Position numbers and translations under genes: made by a program. A stretch of DNA of 64,000 nucleotides from Candidatus Zixiibacteriota bacterium. GTDB taxonomy: Bacteria > Zixibacteria > MSB-5A5 > WJJR01. Where the stretch lies: the NCBI GenBank assembly GCA_040752595.1, contig JBFMGX010000006.1:1-64000 (forward strand), in the 5' to 3' direction. The notes beneath the pieces were generated by a model. It did not search any database. It was not told where the DNA came from and saw nothing but the letters and a program-made list of their open reading frames with translations. Below, in pieces: positions 41,798 to 49,498 of the stretch (its first letter is position 1; each line of letters starts with the position of its first letter).

Positions 41798-42259
41798 TCA
41801 GGGCCTGGCATCAAGAAATCGGGGTGACGAATCGCCATGGGCCATGCCGCTGAACAAACGGCGTCCCTGACCCATGGCGTCCAACTCGCGCCGGTACGAC
41901 GTCAGACGTTCCTGGGCGAGTCTTTCGCAATCGGCGACCAGAGCCCGGCAGCGACCGATTATGTCCATGATCTTGCCGGCGACGCTGGTCACCTCCGGTG
42001 TTCGTGTCCACTCTTCCAACTGGCCCGGCACGACCGAGCGCAGCTCGGCGATCCGATGCTCCCGGGCCTCGATTTCCCGCTTGAGGTCCTCGACCTCGGC
42101 AAAGTCGGCGGCGATGTCGTGCCCATCCCCGTTCACAAGACGGTCGCGTTGGCGATCAAAGAGCACGTACAGCGAGCGATAGAAGCCGAGCTCGGATTCG
42201 AGGACCTCCGCCAACTGGAACGGATCGCGGATGACCGATACGCTGGACTCAGACGTCAT
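41798..42259 (-). CDS. FlgN-like or FliT-like flagellar export chaperone
   Basis: The 153-residue protein is nearly all helix (FQLAEVLESELGFYRSLYVLFDRQRDRLVNG), with a second helical half, as in FlgN and FliT secretion chaperones. ATG 42259 follows fliS after nine bases with GAGAGG upstream. A separate FlgN lies beside flgK at 58793-59290, so this one may serve FliD or another late substrate. Confidence 0.6.
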   Translation of the reverse strand: MTSESSVSVIRDPFQLAEVLESELGFYRSLYVLFDRQRDRLVNGDGHDIAADFAEVEDLKREIEAREHRIAELRSVVPGQLEEWTRTPEVTSVAGKIMDIIGRCRALVADCERLAQERLTSYRRELDAMGQGRRLFSGMAHGDSSPRFLDARP

Positions 42260-42268
42260 GGCGGCCTC

Positions 42269-42706
42269 TCATGCCTGGCAATAGAGTGTCCCCGTCGCCA
42301 CCGGCGTGGCGGGTGTCGTGTCGGCGGGGACCGGGGCCGCGGTCTGGACGGCGATCCCCTCCCACCCTTCTTTGAGAGTGCGCAGGATGTCGATACAGTT
42401 CTGTGCCGCCTGCACGTCGCGGCGCGCGTTGGCGATCGTGATCTGCTCGATCACAAAGGCGTAGAGGGCAGCGAGCTTGTCGGCCAAATCGCCGGCGTCG
42501 CGATTGAGCGTGCCGCACAGATGGACGACGATTCTGCGGGCGCGGTCGAACTTCCGCCAGCTCTGATCGTAGCGGCCGGTTTCGATCAAGGCAATCGCCT
42601 CGTGCAGGAAGCGAATCGCCCCTTGGAAGAGCATGACCAACAACTCCGCCTGCGACATTCCCAACAACTGCGTCTGGCGGTACTCGTCCAGCGAGTGTTT
42701 TGTCAT
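42269..42706 (-). CDS. fliS: flagellin export chaperone FliS
   Basis: The 145-residue protein has the FliS pattern: YRQTQLLGMSQAELLVMLFQGAIRFLHEAI, ARRIVVHLCGTLNRDAGDLADKLAALYAFVIEQIT, then a Pro/Thr-rich tail. It binds the flagellin C-terminus and prevents early polymerisation. It follows fliD with a 16-base gap. Confidence 0.92.
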   Translation of the reverse strand: MTKHSLDEYRQTQLLGMSQAELLVMLFQGAIRFLHEAIALIETGRYDQSWRKFDRARRIVVHLCGTLNRDAGDLADKLAALYAFVIEQITIANARRDVQAAQNCIDILRTLKEGWEGIAVQTAAPVPADTTPATPVATGTLYCQA

Positions 42707-42722
42707 GTTGCCTGTCCCGCTC

Positions 42723-45056
42723 CTATCGCTTCAGGATTGCATTGGTGTTGGCGCTGATCTGCGCCAGTTGCTGCGAGAGGAAATCTCCCTGTGTTTGGAA
42801 CTGACTGAGCGCCTGCTCCAAGGCGGTGAATCGCTCGTAGAGCTTCTCCTGGCGGATCGCCAGCCGCTCCTCCTGGCTGGTGATCTGCGCCTTCAGATCG
42901 TCGATCTGATTCTGGATCCCCTGGGTGTACCGGCTGATCGACCCGTCGCTTGCGCGCGACAACGAGTCGGCGATGCGGTCGATCCGGGACGCGAAACCGC
43001 GCACAAATGTGATGACCGCGCTGGTGCCGCCGGTGACCTGAGACGGCGTCAGTCGCACCTCAAGACGAAGCCCGGCCGTGGTCGCGTTGCCCGCATTGCC
43101 GGTCAGGATCTGCCCGCTCCCGGTCGCCGCCTCGCCATTGATGGTCCCGGCCACGTCGGCCCCAGCGGTGAAAGCGCCCCCGCCGCTGAATCCGAGGACG
43201 CTGACGGCGCTGCCGGCGTCGCCCGCCTCGACCGAAAGGCGTGACGCCGATCCATATCCTCCGGACGTGAACTGCAAATACCCGGTATCGCCGAGATCGA
43301 CCCAACTGACGGTGACGCCGCGACTGCCGATGGCGTCATCGTGGTTGATCTTGTCCTGAATCTCGGCGGCAAGTGCGGAGCCCGAATTGAATGTCCCGAG
43401 ACTGAGCGTGAGCGGGTCGGACCGAATCCCGTCCACGACCAAACGGAAGGAATTGTTGTCGCTGGTCAGCTCCAGTGGCGTCGTTGCCGGATCGGTGATG
43501 TCGAGACCGCGCAACTGACCGCGCGTGGCGGCCTGCGTGATCTCGACGTCGTAGCCGTTCTGGCTCTCGACCGACTTCGTCCCTGCCGACAGGAATGAAA
43601 TCAGAGCATTCGTGGATGTGCCGGAGTCGGTAAACAGATTCATGACCCCGGACAGATCGGTGGCGAGTTTGTCGCTGAGAGTCGAGGGGGACGCCAGGGA
43701 CAGCAGTCCGTCGGCGCCGGTGCGGATGCCCAACGCCCGCAGGGTGTTCATCCCCTTGGGCAGCCCTGCCACAGTCGATGCCAAGGGCCCGCGCAACTGG
43801 CTCTGGACAGCCATGAGAAACTGATCGCCGATCAGCAGCCCGGCTTCCTGCGTCTCGCTGTTGTAGGAGAACTGCTTGTCGATCGTCCTCATCACTTCGT
43901 TGTACTTGGCCAAGAAGTCGTTAATCTTGCCCTCGATGGCGGTTTGGTCGACGGCGGCTGTGATCGTTACGGGCGTGCTCGTCACGTTCTTCAGATTGAT
44001 CGTCAGCCCGGCAATCAGATCCTTGATCTGATTGGACGCCGAGGCGACGACGATCGGCGAGGCGCCATCCGATCCGGAGCCGAAGCGCACCTGGGCGTCG
44101 GCGGCCTTCTGCAACAGCGGCGCGAACGTCTGAACCCGAAACTGATCGCCGGCGGTCAGCGTCCCGCCGCCGAACGTCAGTTTCAACCCATCGCTGCCTG
44201 TTCCAGTCAGAGCCACTTCGCTGTCGGCGGCGGCCACCTCAAACGAGCCGGAGTTGGTGCCGTCGGTCCAGTTCACGGTGATCGGGGCATCCCCGATGGT
44301 CTGTGTGCCGCTCCCTGCCACCGTGAACGTGTACGTCTTGTTGGCCGCGCCGGAATAGGAGGCTGTTGGTCCCACGGACACGAGGGCCGTGCCCGCCATG
44401 CCCGGCAGTCGCTCGACCGCGTCGAATGTCGACGACGCAAAATCCGGCGCCAATCCGCCGCTCAGATTGGTGGTCACCGTGATCGTGTTCTCGGCACCGG
44501 TCTCGTTGGCGGTCAGCATCAGACGATAGCTCTGCGAGGAGGAACCGTCGTTTATGATACTGGCAGTGACACCAACCCGCGCGGCGTTGATGGCGTTCTT
44601 CAGGCCGGTCAGACTGTTGTTCGTGCTGTCGATCGTGATGGTTTGGGTGCTGCCGGAGCCGACCCGGATCTGGAGAGTGCCGTTGCCGAGTATTGCCGTG
44701 GCCGGGTCATCAAATCCCTGTGAAGCGATCTGATGATTCGTCGCCAGAGCATCGACCGACAGGAAGTACGTGCCGGCGGCGACCTGACCCGATGTTGTCG
44801 CCGAGATCGCGTCCTGGTCGGAAACGGACAGAGTGGCTGCCTCGAAGGTCGATGTCCGCAACAGCGGCGCCAGCGCGCTCCGCAGCGCCACCATCAGCGC
44901 GGAGATCGAATTATAGGTCGCCATCCGATTGGTGGCTTCGGTCTGGCGCTCGGTGAGCCGGTCGACGACCCTGTGCTCCGCCGCCATGATCGCCTGCACG
45001 ATGGCGTTGGTGTCGAGATTCGAGGCCAACCCTTGAATCGACTGAGAACCGGGCAT
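42723..45056 (-). CDS. fliD: flagellar hook-associated protein 2 (filament cap) FliD
   Basis: ATG 45056 has a GGAG site five bases away; the frame is open ten codons further to 45086 without one. The product of about 777 residues begins GLASNLDTNAIVQAIMAAE and ends in a heptad-rich helix plus FTALEQALSQFQTQGDFLSQQL. In the middle are a Flagellin hook IN motif (about 120-200) and extra Ser/Gly/Thr-rich beta regions that make it far larger than the usual 450-480 residues. It caps the growing filament. Confidence 0.93.
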   Translation of the reverse strand: MPGSQSIQGLASNLDTNAIVQAIMAAEHRVVDRLTERQTEATNRMATYNSISALMVALRSALAPLLRTSTFEAATLSVSDQDAISATTSGQVAAGTYFLSVDALATNHQIASQGFDDPATAILGNGTLQIRVGSGSTQTITIDSTNNSLTGLKNAINAARVGVTASIINDGSSSQSYRLMLTANETGAENTITVTTNLSGGLAPDFASSTFDAVERLPGMAGTALVSVGPTASYSGAANKTYTFTVAGSGTQTIGDAPITVNWTDGTNSGSFEVAAADSEVALTGTGSDGLKLTFGGGTLTAGDQFRVQTFAPLLQKAADAQVRFGSGSDGASPIVVASASNQIKDLIAGLTINLKNVTSTPVTITAAVDQTAIEGKINDFLAKYNEVMRTIDKQFSYNSETQEAGLLIGDQFLMAVQSQLRGPLASTVAGLPKGMNTLRALGIRTGADGLLSLASPSTLSDKLATDLSGVMNLFTDSGTSTNALISFLSAGTKSVESQNGYDVEITQAATRGQLRGLDITDPATTPLELTSDNNSFRLVVDGIRSDPLTLSLGTFNSGSALAAEIQDKINHDDAIGSRGVTVSWVDLGDTGYLQFTSGGYGSASRLSVEAGDAGSAVSVLGFSGGGAFTAGADVAGTINGEAATGSGQILTGNAGNATTAGLRLEVRLTPSQVTGGTSAVITFVRGFASRIDRIADSLSRASDGSISRYTQGIQNQIDDLKAQITSQEERLAIRQEKLYERFTALEQALSQFQTQGDFLSQQLAQISANTNAILKR

Positions 45057-45171
45057 ATCCGCTCCAGCGATATCCGACTTGATCATTTCACGGGGCGAGT
45101 GACCCGGGACAGCCCCGGGTCACCCTCCCGTGCGTGAATGTCGCGCCCGCACTGTATGGACGGTACGGACG

Positions 45172-45570
45172 TCAGGCGGTTACATCGAACAGGATCCCCA
45201 TGAGCTCCTGCATCCGCTGCCGCATCCGGAGAATCTGGTCCGGCGGTACCTGCCGCAACACCTCGCCGGTGTCGCGGTCGACCACCGAGACGACCAGATC
45301 TTCAGTCCTTTCATCGATGCGATAGCGCAGGCCGACGTTGGCCTGTTCCAGGACATCATTGGCGGCGGCAACAGTGCTCTCAACCTCCGCGGCCGACGGC
45401 CGATCCGATGCCGAGCGTCCGGGCGGGCTGAACCCGGGCAGGTCTTCGACGCCGGTGCCGCGACTGGCGGCAATGTCGACTGCGCGCCTTCCCGCGCCCC
45501 GGCCTGAGACCGTTCCCGAGGTGGACCCCCGCTCTATAATCGCCGGCGGTATGAAGAGATCATAGTTCAT
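45172..45570 (-). CDS. flaG: FlaG-family protein
   Basis: The 132-residue protein has a disordered N-terminal half and the FlaG core YRIDERTEDLVVSVVDRDTGEVLRQVPPDQILRMRQRM. ATG 45570 has a GGGAGG site. FlaG affects filament length in some bacteria. It sits between flagellin and fliD, the usual order. Confidence 0.92.
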   Translation of the reverse strand: MNYDLFIPPAIIERGSTSGTVSGRGAGRRAVDIAASRGTGVEDLPGFSPPGRSASDRPSAAEVESTVAAANDVLEQANVGLRYRIDERTEDLVVSVVDRDTGEVLRQVPPDQILRMRQRMQELMGILFDVTA

Positions 45571-45610
45571 CGGTCGCTGCCTCCCGCTCTGTCACCCCCC
45601 GCTGGGTTCG

Positions 45611-45640
45611 GCGGGGAAGGGAGGATTCTCCCTTCCCCGC
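45611..45640 (-). promoter_or_regulatory. 13-bp perfect stem-loop between flagellin and flaG
   Basis: GCGGGGAAGGGAG (45611-45623) and its complement (45628-45640) enclose a four-base loop, about 12 bases after the flagellin stop. No T run follows, so it is not a standard terminator. It may protect the flagellin mRNA 3' end or lower read-through into flaG. Confidence 0.6.
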
Positions 45641-45651
45641 GTTACTCAAGG

Positions 45652-47841
45652 TTACTGGAACAGCGAGAGGACGACTTGCGGCACCTGGTTGGCTTGCGCC
45701 AGCATCGCGGTGCCCGCCTGCAACAGGATCTGGTACTTGACGAACTGCGACATCTCGCTGGCCATGTCCGTGTCACGGATGGACGACTCCGCCGCCGTGA
45801 GGTTCTGGGCCGCGATCCGCAGGTTCGACAGGTTCGACTCCAGTGTGTTCTTCTGGAACGTACCCAAGTTCCCGCGGGTCCCGGAGACCTCGTTGATGGC
45901 GGCGTCGACCACCGACTGGGCATCCTGGGCGCCCTGGACGGTCGTGACGTCGATCTTGGACAGGTCGGCCCACATGTTCCCGGCCAGGTTCTTTCCCAAG
46001 GCCGAGGTGCTCATGTTCGGCAGCGAGATGCTGGTGATCTGGCCGACCGATGCACCGATCTGGAAGACCAGCGACTGGTCGGTGACCGACAACTGTTCGG
46101 TGCCGCCGCCGGAGATCAGCGCATAGTTGACCTTGATCGACTCCGAGCGGTCCGCGTTGTAAACCAGTGTGTCCTTTCCGGCCGTCACCGATGTTGCCGG
46201 GCCGCCGTCGAGGCGCACATCGAACTTGGCCGCCTTGACATCGAGCAACAGCGTGCCAACGTTCAGTCCGTTGGCGGCTGTGTTGATCGTCAGGTCGATC
46301 GTGCCCCTGCCGGCCGCCCCTTCGGCCTTATTGCCGATGGTGACGTCCCAGGTCGCCGCGTACTTGACCTTGGTGATCGAAGTCGTGAAGCCGTCGAACG
46401 ACATCAGGGCGTCGGTGCCGGCTCTGTCGATCGTGTCTGCCGCGGCGAATCCCAGCACGTTTTCCGCATCCTCGGCGGCGGTGCCGTTGGACAGGATCTT
46501 GAGCTTGTAGTCCGAGCCCTCATCCGAGGTGGTCAACTTGACCTTGTCGGTGCCGTCGGCCGCGGCAACGACGTTGTTCACTGAGCCGGTGGCAACACTC
46601 CCCAAGCCGATCTTTAGGGCACGGTTGAATTCCGTGACCAGCGCGGCAACGGAAGTGAACGTCTTGGTTCCAGCCGCCGCGGTGACAAGGTCGAGCACGG
46701 TGGTGTAACCGTTCTGATTTGCGGTTGTCGCCTGGAGCTTGAACCTGTCGAGCGACACGCCGCGACGCGCACGCGTAGTCCCAAAGTCGAGCGCCTTCTG
46801 CGCACTGGTGTAGCTGAACGAAGTCAGCTTGAGCGAGTACTGGGCACCCTTGTTGACGGAACGGATGGTGACAGTACCGGCGGCCGCACCGGCACTGGCG
46901 GCCTCGAGTTTGCCGGCCAGCGAGGCGTTCGCTGCGATGGCCGCGTTCAGCTTCGCCACCACTTGTGTGGCCGAATCGTTGAGCGCGACGGAAATCGTCA
47001 ACGTCTGATCACCGACCGGGTTCGAGCCCGCTTCTTGATAGTTGACGACCACCGAGTAGTTGCCGACCTCGCTGGCCATGGCCAGGCCAACTGTACCCAG
47101 TGTTGTCATCGTGGCGTACTGCGCGGCGGTGCCGAGGACCAGGCTGTTGGAGAACGCATCCGTGATGCTGATCGTCGTCGAGCTGCGCGTGGCACCCGCC
47201 GAGGCTTGGATGACGTCAAGATTGTGGATCTTCTCTTCGAGGTTGTAGACCGTGCCGCCGGTCTTCAAGGCAAAGCCCAACGAGGTCGAGTTCAATGACG
47301 CCGTGGCATCCGCCGTCTTGGTGGCGATCAGCGAATGCGCGCCGGTCGTCAGCCGGCTCTGCTTGACGGTCAACAGCGAGGTGTTGGTGCTGGTGATGAT
47401 CGCCGAGTTCTCCTTGCTGCCGTCGAGCAGCTTCTTGGTGCCGAACTGCGTGTTCTTCGCGATACGGTCGATGGTTGCGATGGAGTTGGCGATTTCCGCC
47501 TGGTCCGCGTCCAACTGCGCGGCATCGTTGAATCCCTCGTTGGCGGCGTGAATCGCCAGTTCGCGCATCTTGACCAGCAGGTTGTTGATTTCGGTCAGGG
47601 CGCCCTCGGCGGTCTGGATCATGTTGATCGACCCTTCCGAGTTCTGGATGGCGCGGTTCAGACCGGCGATCTGCGCGCGGAACTGCTCGGAGATCACCAG
47701 ACCGGCCGGGTCGTCGGACGCGCGGTTGATGCGATAACCGGACGACAGTTTCTCCATCGCCAGCGACATCTGACGGGTGGTGGACAACAGGTTGCGATGG
47801 GCGTCCAACGCCGCCAGGTTATTGTTGATCTGCATTCCCAT
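45652..47841 (-). CDS. fliC: flagellin, large form
   Basis: The 729-residue protein has the conserved ends: residues 1-140 (LSSGYRINRASDDPAGLVISEQFRAQI, NSEGSINMIQTAEGALTEINNLLVKMRELAIHAAN) and 640-729 (NLRIAAQNLTAAESSIRDTDMASEMSQF, QILLQAGTAMLAQANQVP). The 500-residue middle (D2/D3) is Thr/Ala/Gly-rich and gives an unusually thick outer filament surface. ATG 47841 has an AAGGAGG site. It is secreted with FliS. Confidence 0.96.
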   Translation of the reverse strand: MGMQINNNLAALDAHRNLLSTTRQMSLAMEKLSSGYRINRASDDPAGLVISEQFRAQIAGLNRAIQNSEGSINMIQTAEGALTEINNLLVKMRELAIHAANEGFNDAAQLDADQAEIANSIATIDRIAKNTQFGTKKLLDGSKENSAIITSTNTSLLTVKQSRLTTGAHSLIATKTADATASLNSTSLGFALKTGGTVYNLEEKIHNLDVIQASAGATRSSTTISITDAFSNSLVLGTAAQYATMTTLGTVGLAMASEVGNYSVVVNYQEAGSNPVGDQTLTISVALNDSATQVVAKLNAAIAANASLAGKLEAASAGAAAGTVTIRSVNKGAQYSLKLTSFSYTSAQKALDFGTTRARRGVSLDRFKLQATTANQNGYTTVLDLVTAAAGTKTFTSVAALVTEFNRALKIGLGSVATGSVNNVVAAADGTDKVKLTTSDEGSDYKLKILSNGTAAEDAENVLGFAAADTIDRAGTDALMSFDGFTTSITKVKYAATWDVTIGNKAEGAAGRGTIDLTINTAANGLNVGTLLLDVKAAKFDVRLDGGPATSVTAGKDTLVYNADRSESIKVNYALISGGGTEQLSVTDQSLVFQIGASVGQITSISLPNMSTSALGKNLAGNMWADLSKIDVTTVQGAQDAQSVVDAAINEVSGTRGNLGTFQKNTLESNLSNLRIAAQNLTAAESSIRDTDMASEMSQFVKYQILLQAGTAMLAQANQVPQVVLSLFQ

Positions 47842-47850
47842 TTTCGAGCC

Positions 47851-47865
47851 TCCTTGAAGGTCCTT
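47851..47865 (-). promoter_or_regulatory. tandem A-A-GGA motifs at the flagellin RBS, candidate CsrA sites
   Basis: The minus strand reads AAGGACCTTCAAGGAGG directly upstream of the flagellin ATG. AAGGA occurs at 47865-47861 and 47855-47851, ten bases apart, and the second overlaps the ribosome-binding site. CsrA dimers bind A-N-GGA pairs and in other bacteria repress flagellin translation. The csrA and fliW genes are in the same cluster. Confidence 0.55.
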
Positions 47866-48115
47866 GTCAGGCGGTCCATGCCCGACACGTACGCGACAAT
47901 TGGTTTCCCTCTACGATGATGACCTCCATGGTCGCGTGACCCTTGCGGGTCTTTGGGTCGTGGCATCCATCCGACCGCACAAACTTGTGGACCTCTCACC
48001 CCCTTTGGTTGCAGATCATGTGGTCTGCGTCTGTTGGCGCCGCCATCGGCCTTGGGACCGCGACGGCGCTGGCATCTATGATCACCTGCGTGCTGCCCTT
48101 CAATCCTACTGCGGT

Positions 48116-48143
48116 TCGTCGGCAACTCGACCGTAGTGCTTTA
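48116..48143 (-). promoter_or_regulatory. sigma-28-type promoter of flagellin
   Basis: TAAAGCAC (48143-48136), a 12-base spacer and GCCGACGA (48123-48116) on the minus strand match TAAAGTTT at 5 of 8 and GCCGATAA at 6 of 8. The start of translation is about 275 bases downstream. Confidence 0.5.
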
Positions 48144-48273
48144 GGGGTCCGCCGACCACGGCGCGACATCCGGCGCCGCCGGGGCGTCCTTCCAGACAAG
48201 CCACGCCGTTGCAACGGGTTCATGGCGCGGGGTGAATGGGGAACACCCCACAGTCAGAAGGGCGCCCGAACGG

Positions 48274-48867
48274 CTATCCACAGGGAGCGGCCGACGACGC
48301 CATGGTCACGGCCCCTGCCGGGATCACGGCGAGGTTGTAGCGGCCGGCCACGACATGGCATTGGGCGCCGGGATGGACGGCAAAGTCCTCTGCCGTCCAG
48401 AGGCAGTGGTGGGTCTCCCGCTCGTTGCCGTACTCGGGACCCTGTGCGTGGAAGTAGTTCGGCGTCGTCACAATGACCGCGCGTTCGGCGTGCGCCACGC
48501 ACTTGTCCAGCAGTTGTCGACCGGCATTCTTCGGGAAATGCTCGATGACGTCACCGAGGAAGATCAGGTCGTAGGTCTCAAGCCGGTCGATCTCAACCCG
48601 CGCGTCACCGATGATGATGCGGTCGTAGATCTGCCGCTGCAGATCGCTGATGTAGGGAGCATAACATTCGATGCCGTCGATGCGGACACGCCATCCCGCG
48701 CGATGCAGACGCGCCGGTTCGGTCGCCGCCCCCCAAATGTCGAGATACTCGCGAAACAGAAAGCCGTACTTGCCGAACCCGGTACCGATCTCCAATATGG
48801 ACCGCGGTTGCAGTTCCATCACCAGATTCACGACGAAGGGGATCAACTCAGGGCGTGACGACGGCAT
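48274..48867 (-). CDS. SAM-dependent methyltransferase, second of a pair
   Basis: The ATG at 48867 has a GGGAG site and overlaps the upstream gene by 20 bases; the longer frame is a shadow of it. The 197-residue protein shows SAM motif I (ILEIGTGFGKYGFL), IIIGDAR, DLIFLGDVIEHFPK and VIVTTPNYF, the class I methyltransferase order. It may modify a sugar or amino acid of flagellin, but the substrate is not known. Confidence 0.7.
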   Translation of the reverse strand: MPSSRPELIPFVVNLVMELQPRSILEIGTGFGKYGFLFREYLDIWGAATEPARLHRAGWRVRIDGIECYAPYISDLQRQIYDRIIIGDARVEIDRLETYDLIFLGDVIEHFPKNAGRQLLDKCVAHAERAVIVTTPNYFHAQGPEYGNERETHHCLWTAEDFAVHPGAQCHVVAGRYNLAVIPAGAVTMASSAAPCG

Positions 48868-49498
48868 GGGCCGACTCCCTCTCTGGCGTGGTGACGGTCG
48901 CCGGGTTGGAACGGCGCGCGACGATGTAACGCTGGGCGTGGCGCACGTGATCGGAAGCGACCCGCCACGGCGGGCGGCGCAAGAGCGCATCGTAGTCGTG
49001 GTTGAAATTGTGCGGGGCGGGGTCATCGAACGGCGCCGCGGTGACAATGGCCAGTGTCCCGCGGCAAATGCGATGCAGATCGGCGACCAAGGCGCCGATC
49101 TCGTCGGGTACGACGTGCAGCAGGACTTCGGCAGCAACCACGAGGTCGAAGTGGGAATCGTCGTAAGGAAGCCGTGTCCGGACCGAGCCGATGCCGCACA
49201 TCAGGTGGTACGGCCTGTCCGGACGCAAGCGCCGGGCCTCGCCGTCGGCGACCGCGAGTTGCGAGCGCGAGCGATCGTAGCCATGGACCTCCGGGACATC
49301 CTGCCACAGCGGGAAGAGCTTGCCGGTTCCACAGCCGAAGTCCAACAGCGTGCGGGGGTGCAGTTCGGCAACCAGAGCGGCGAAGAAGCGCGCCTGCTCC
49401 TCACGGTACACAGCGTACTCCGGCGAGTTCACATAGGCGCGGTACCCTTCACCTCCCCGCGCCTCCCAGTACGAGTCGGGTTCGTAGTGTGCGGTCAT
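48848..49498 (-). CDS. SAM-dependent methyltransferase
   Basis: ATG 49498 overlaps the stop of the upstream glycosyltransferase as ATGA; translation is probably coupled. About 216 residues with motif I LLDFGCGTGKLFPL, motif II YDRSRSQ and motif IV VVAAEVLLHVVP. It acts in the glycosyltransferase/methyltransferase island between flagellin and fliW. Confidence 0.75.
   Translation of the reverse strand: MTAHYEPDSYWEARGGEGYRAYVNSPEYAVYREEQARFFAALVAELHPRTLLDFGCGTGKLFPLWQDVPEVHGYDRSRSQLAVADGEARRLRPDRPYHLMCGIGSVRTRLPYDDSHFDLVVAAEVLLHVVPDEIGALVADLHRICRGTLAIVTAAPFDDPAPHNFNHDYDALLRRPPWRVASDHVRHAQRYIVARRSNPATVTTPERESAHAVVTP

Larger units (their letters stand above)
47842..48273 (-). promoter_or_regulatory. 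long flagellin leader region
   Basis: No gene is supported in this 432-base stretch. It holds the flagellin ribosome-binding site, two GGA motifs and a sigma-28-like promoter near 48116-48143. That would give an untranslated leader of about 270 bases. The rest is unassigned. Confidence 0.5.
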
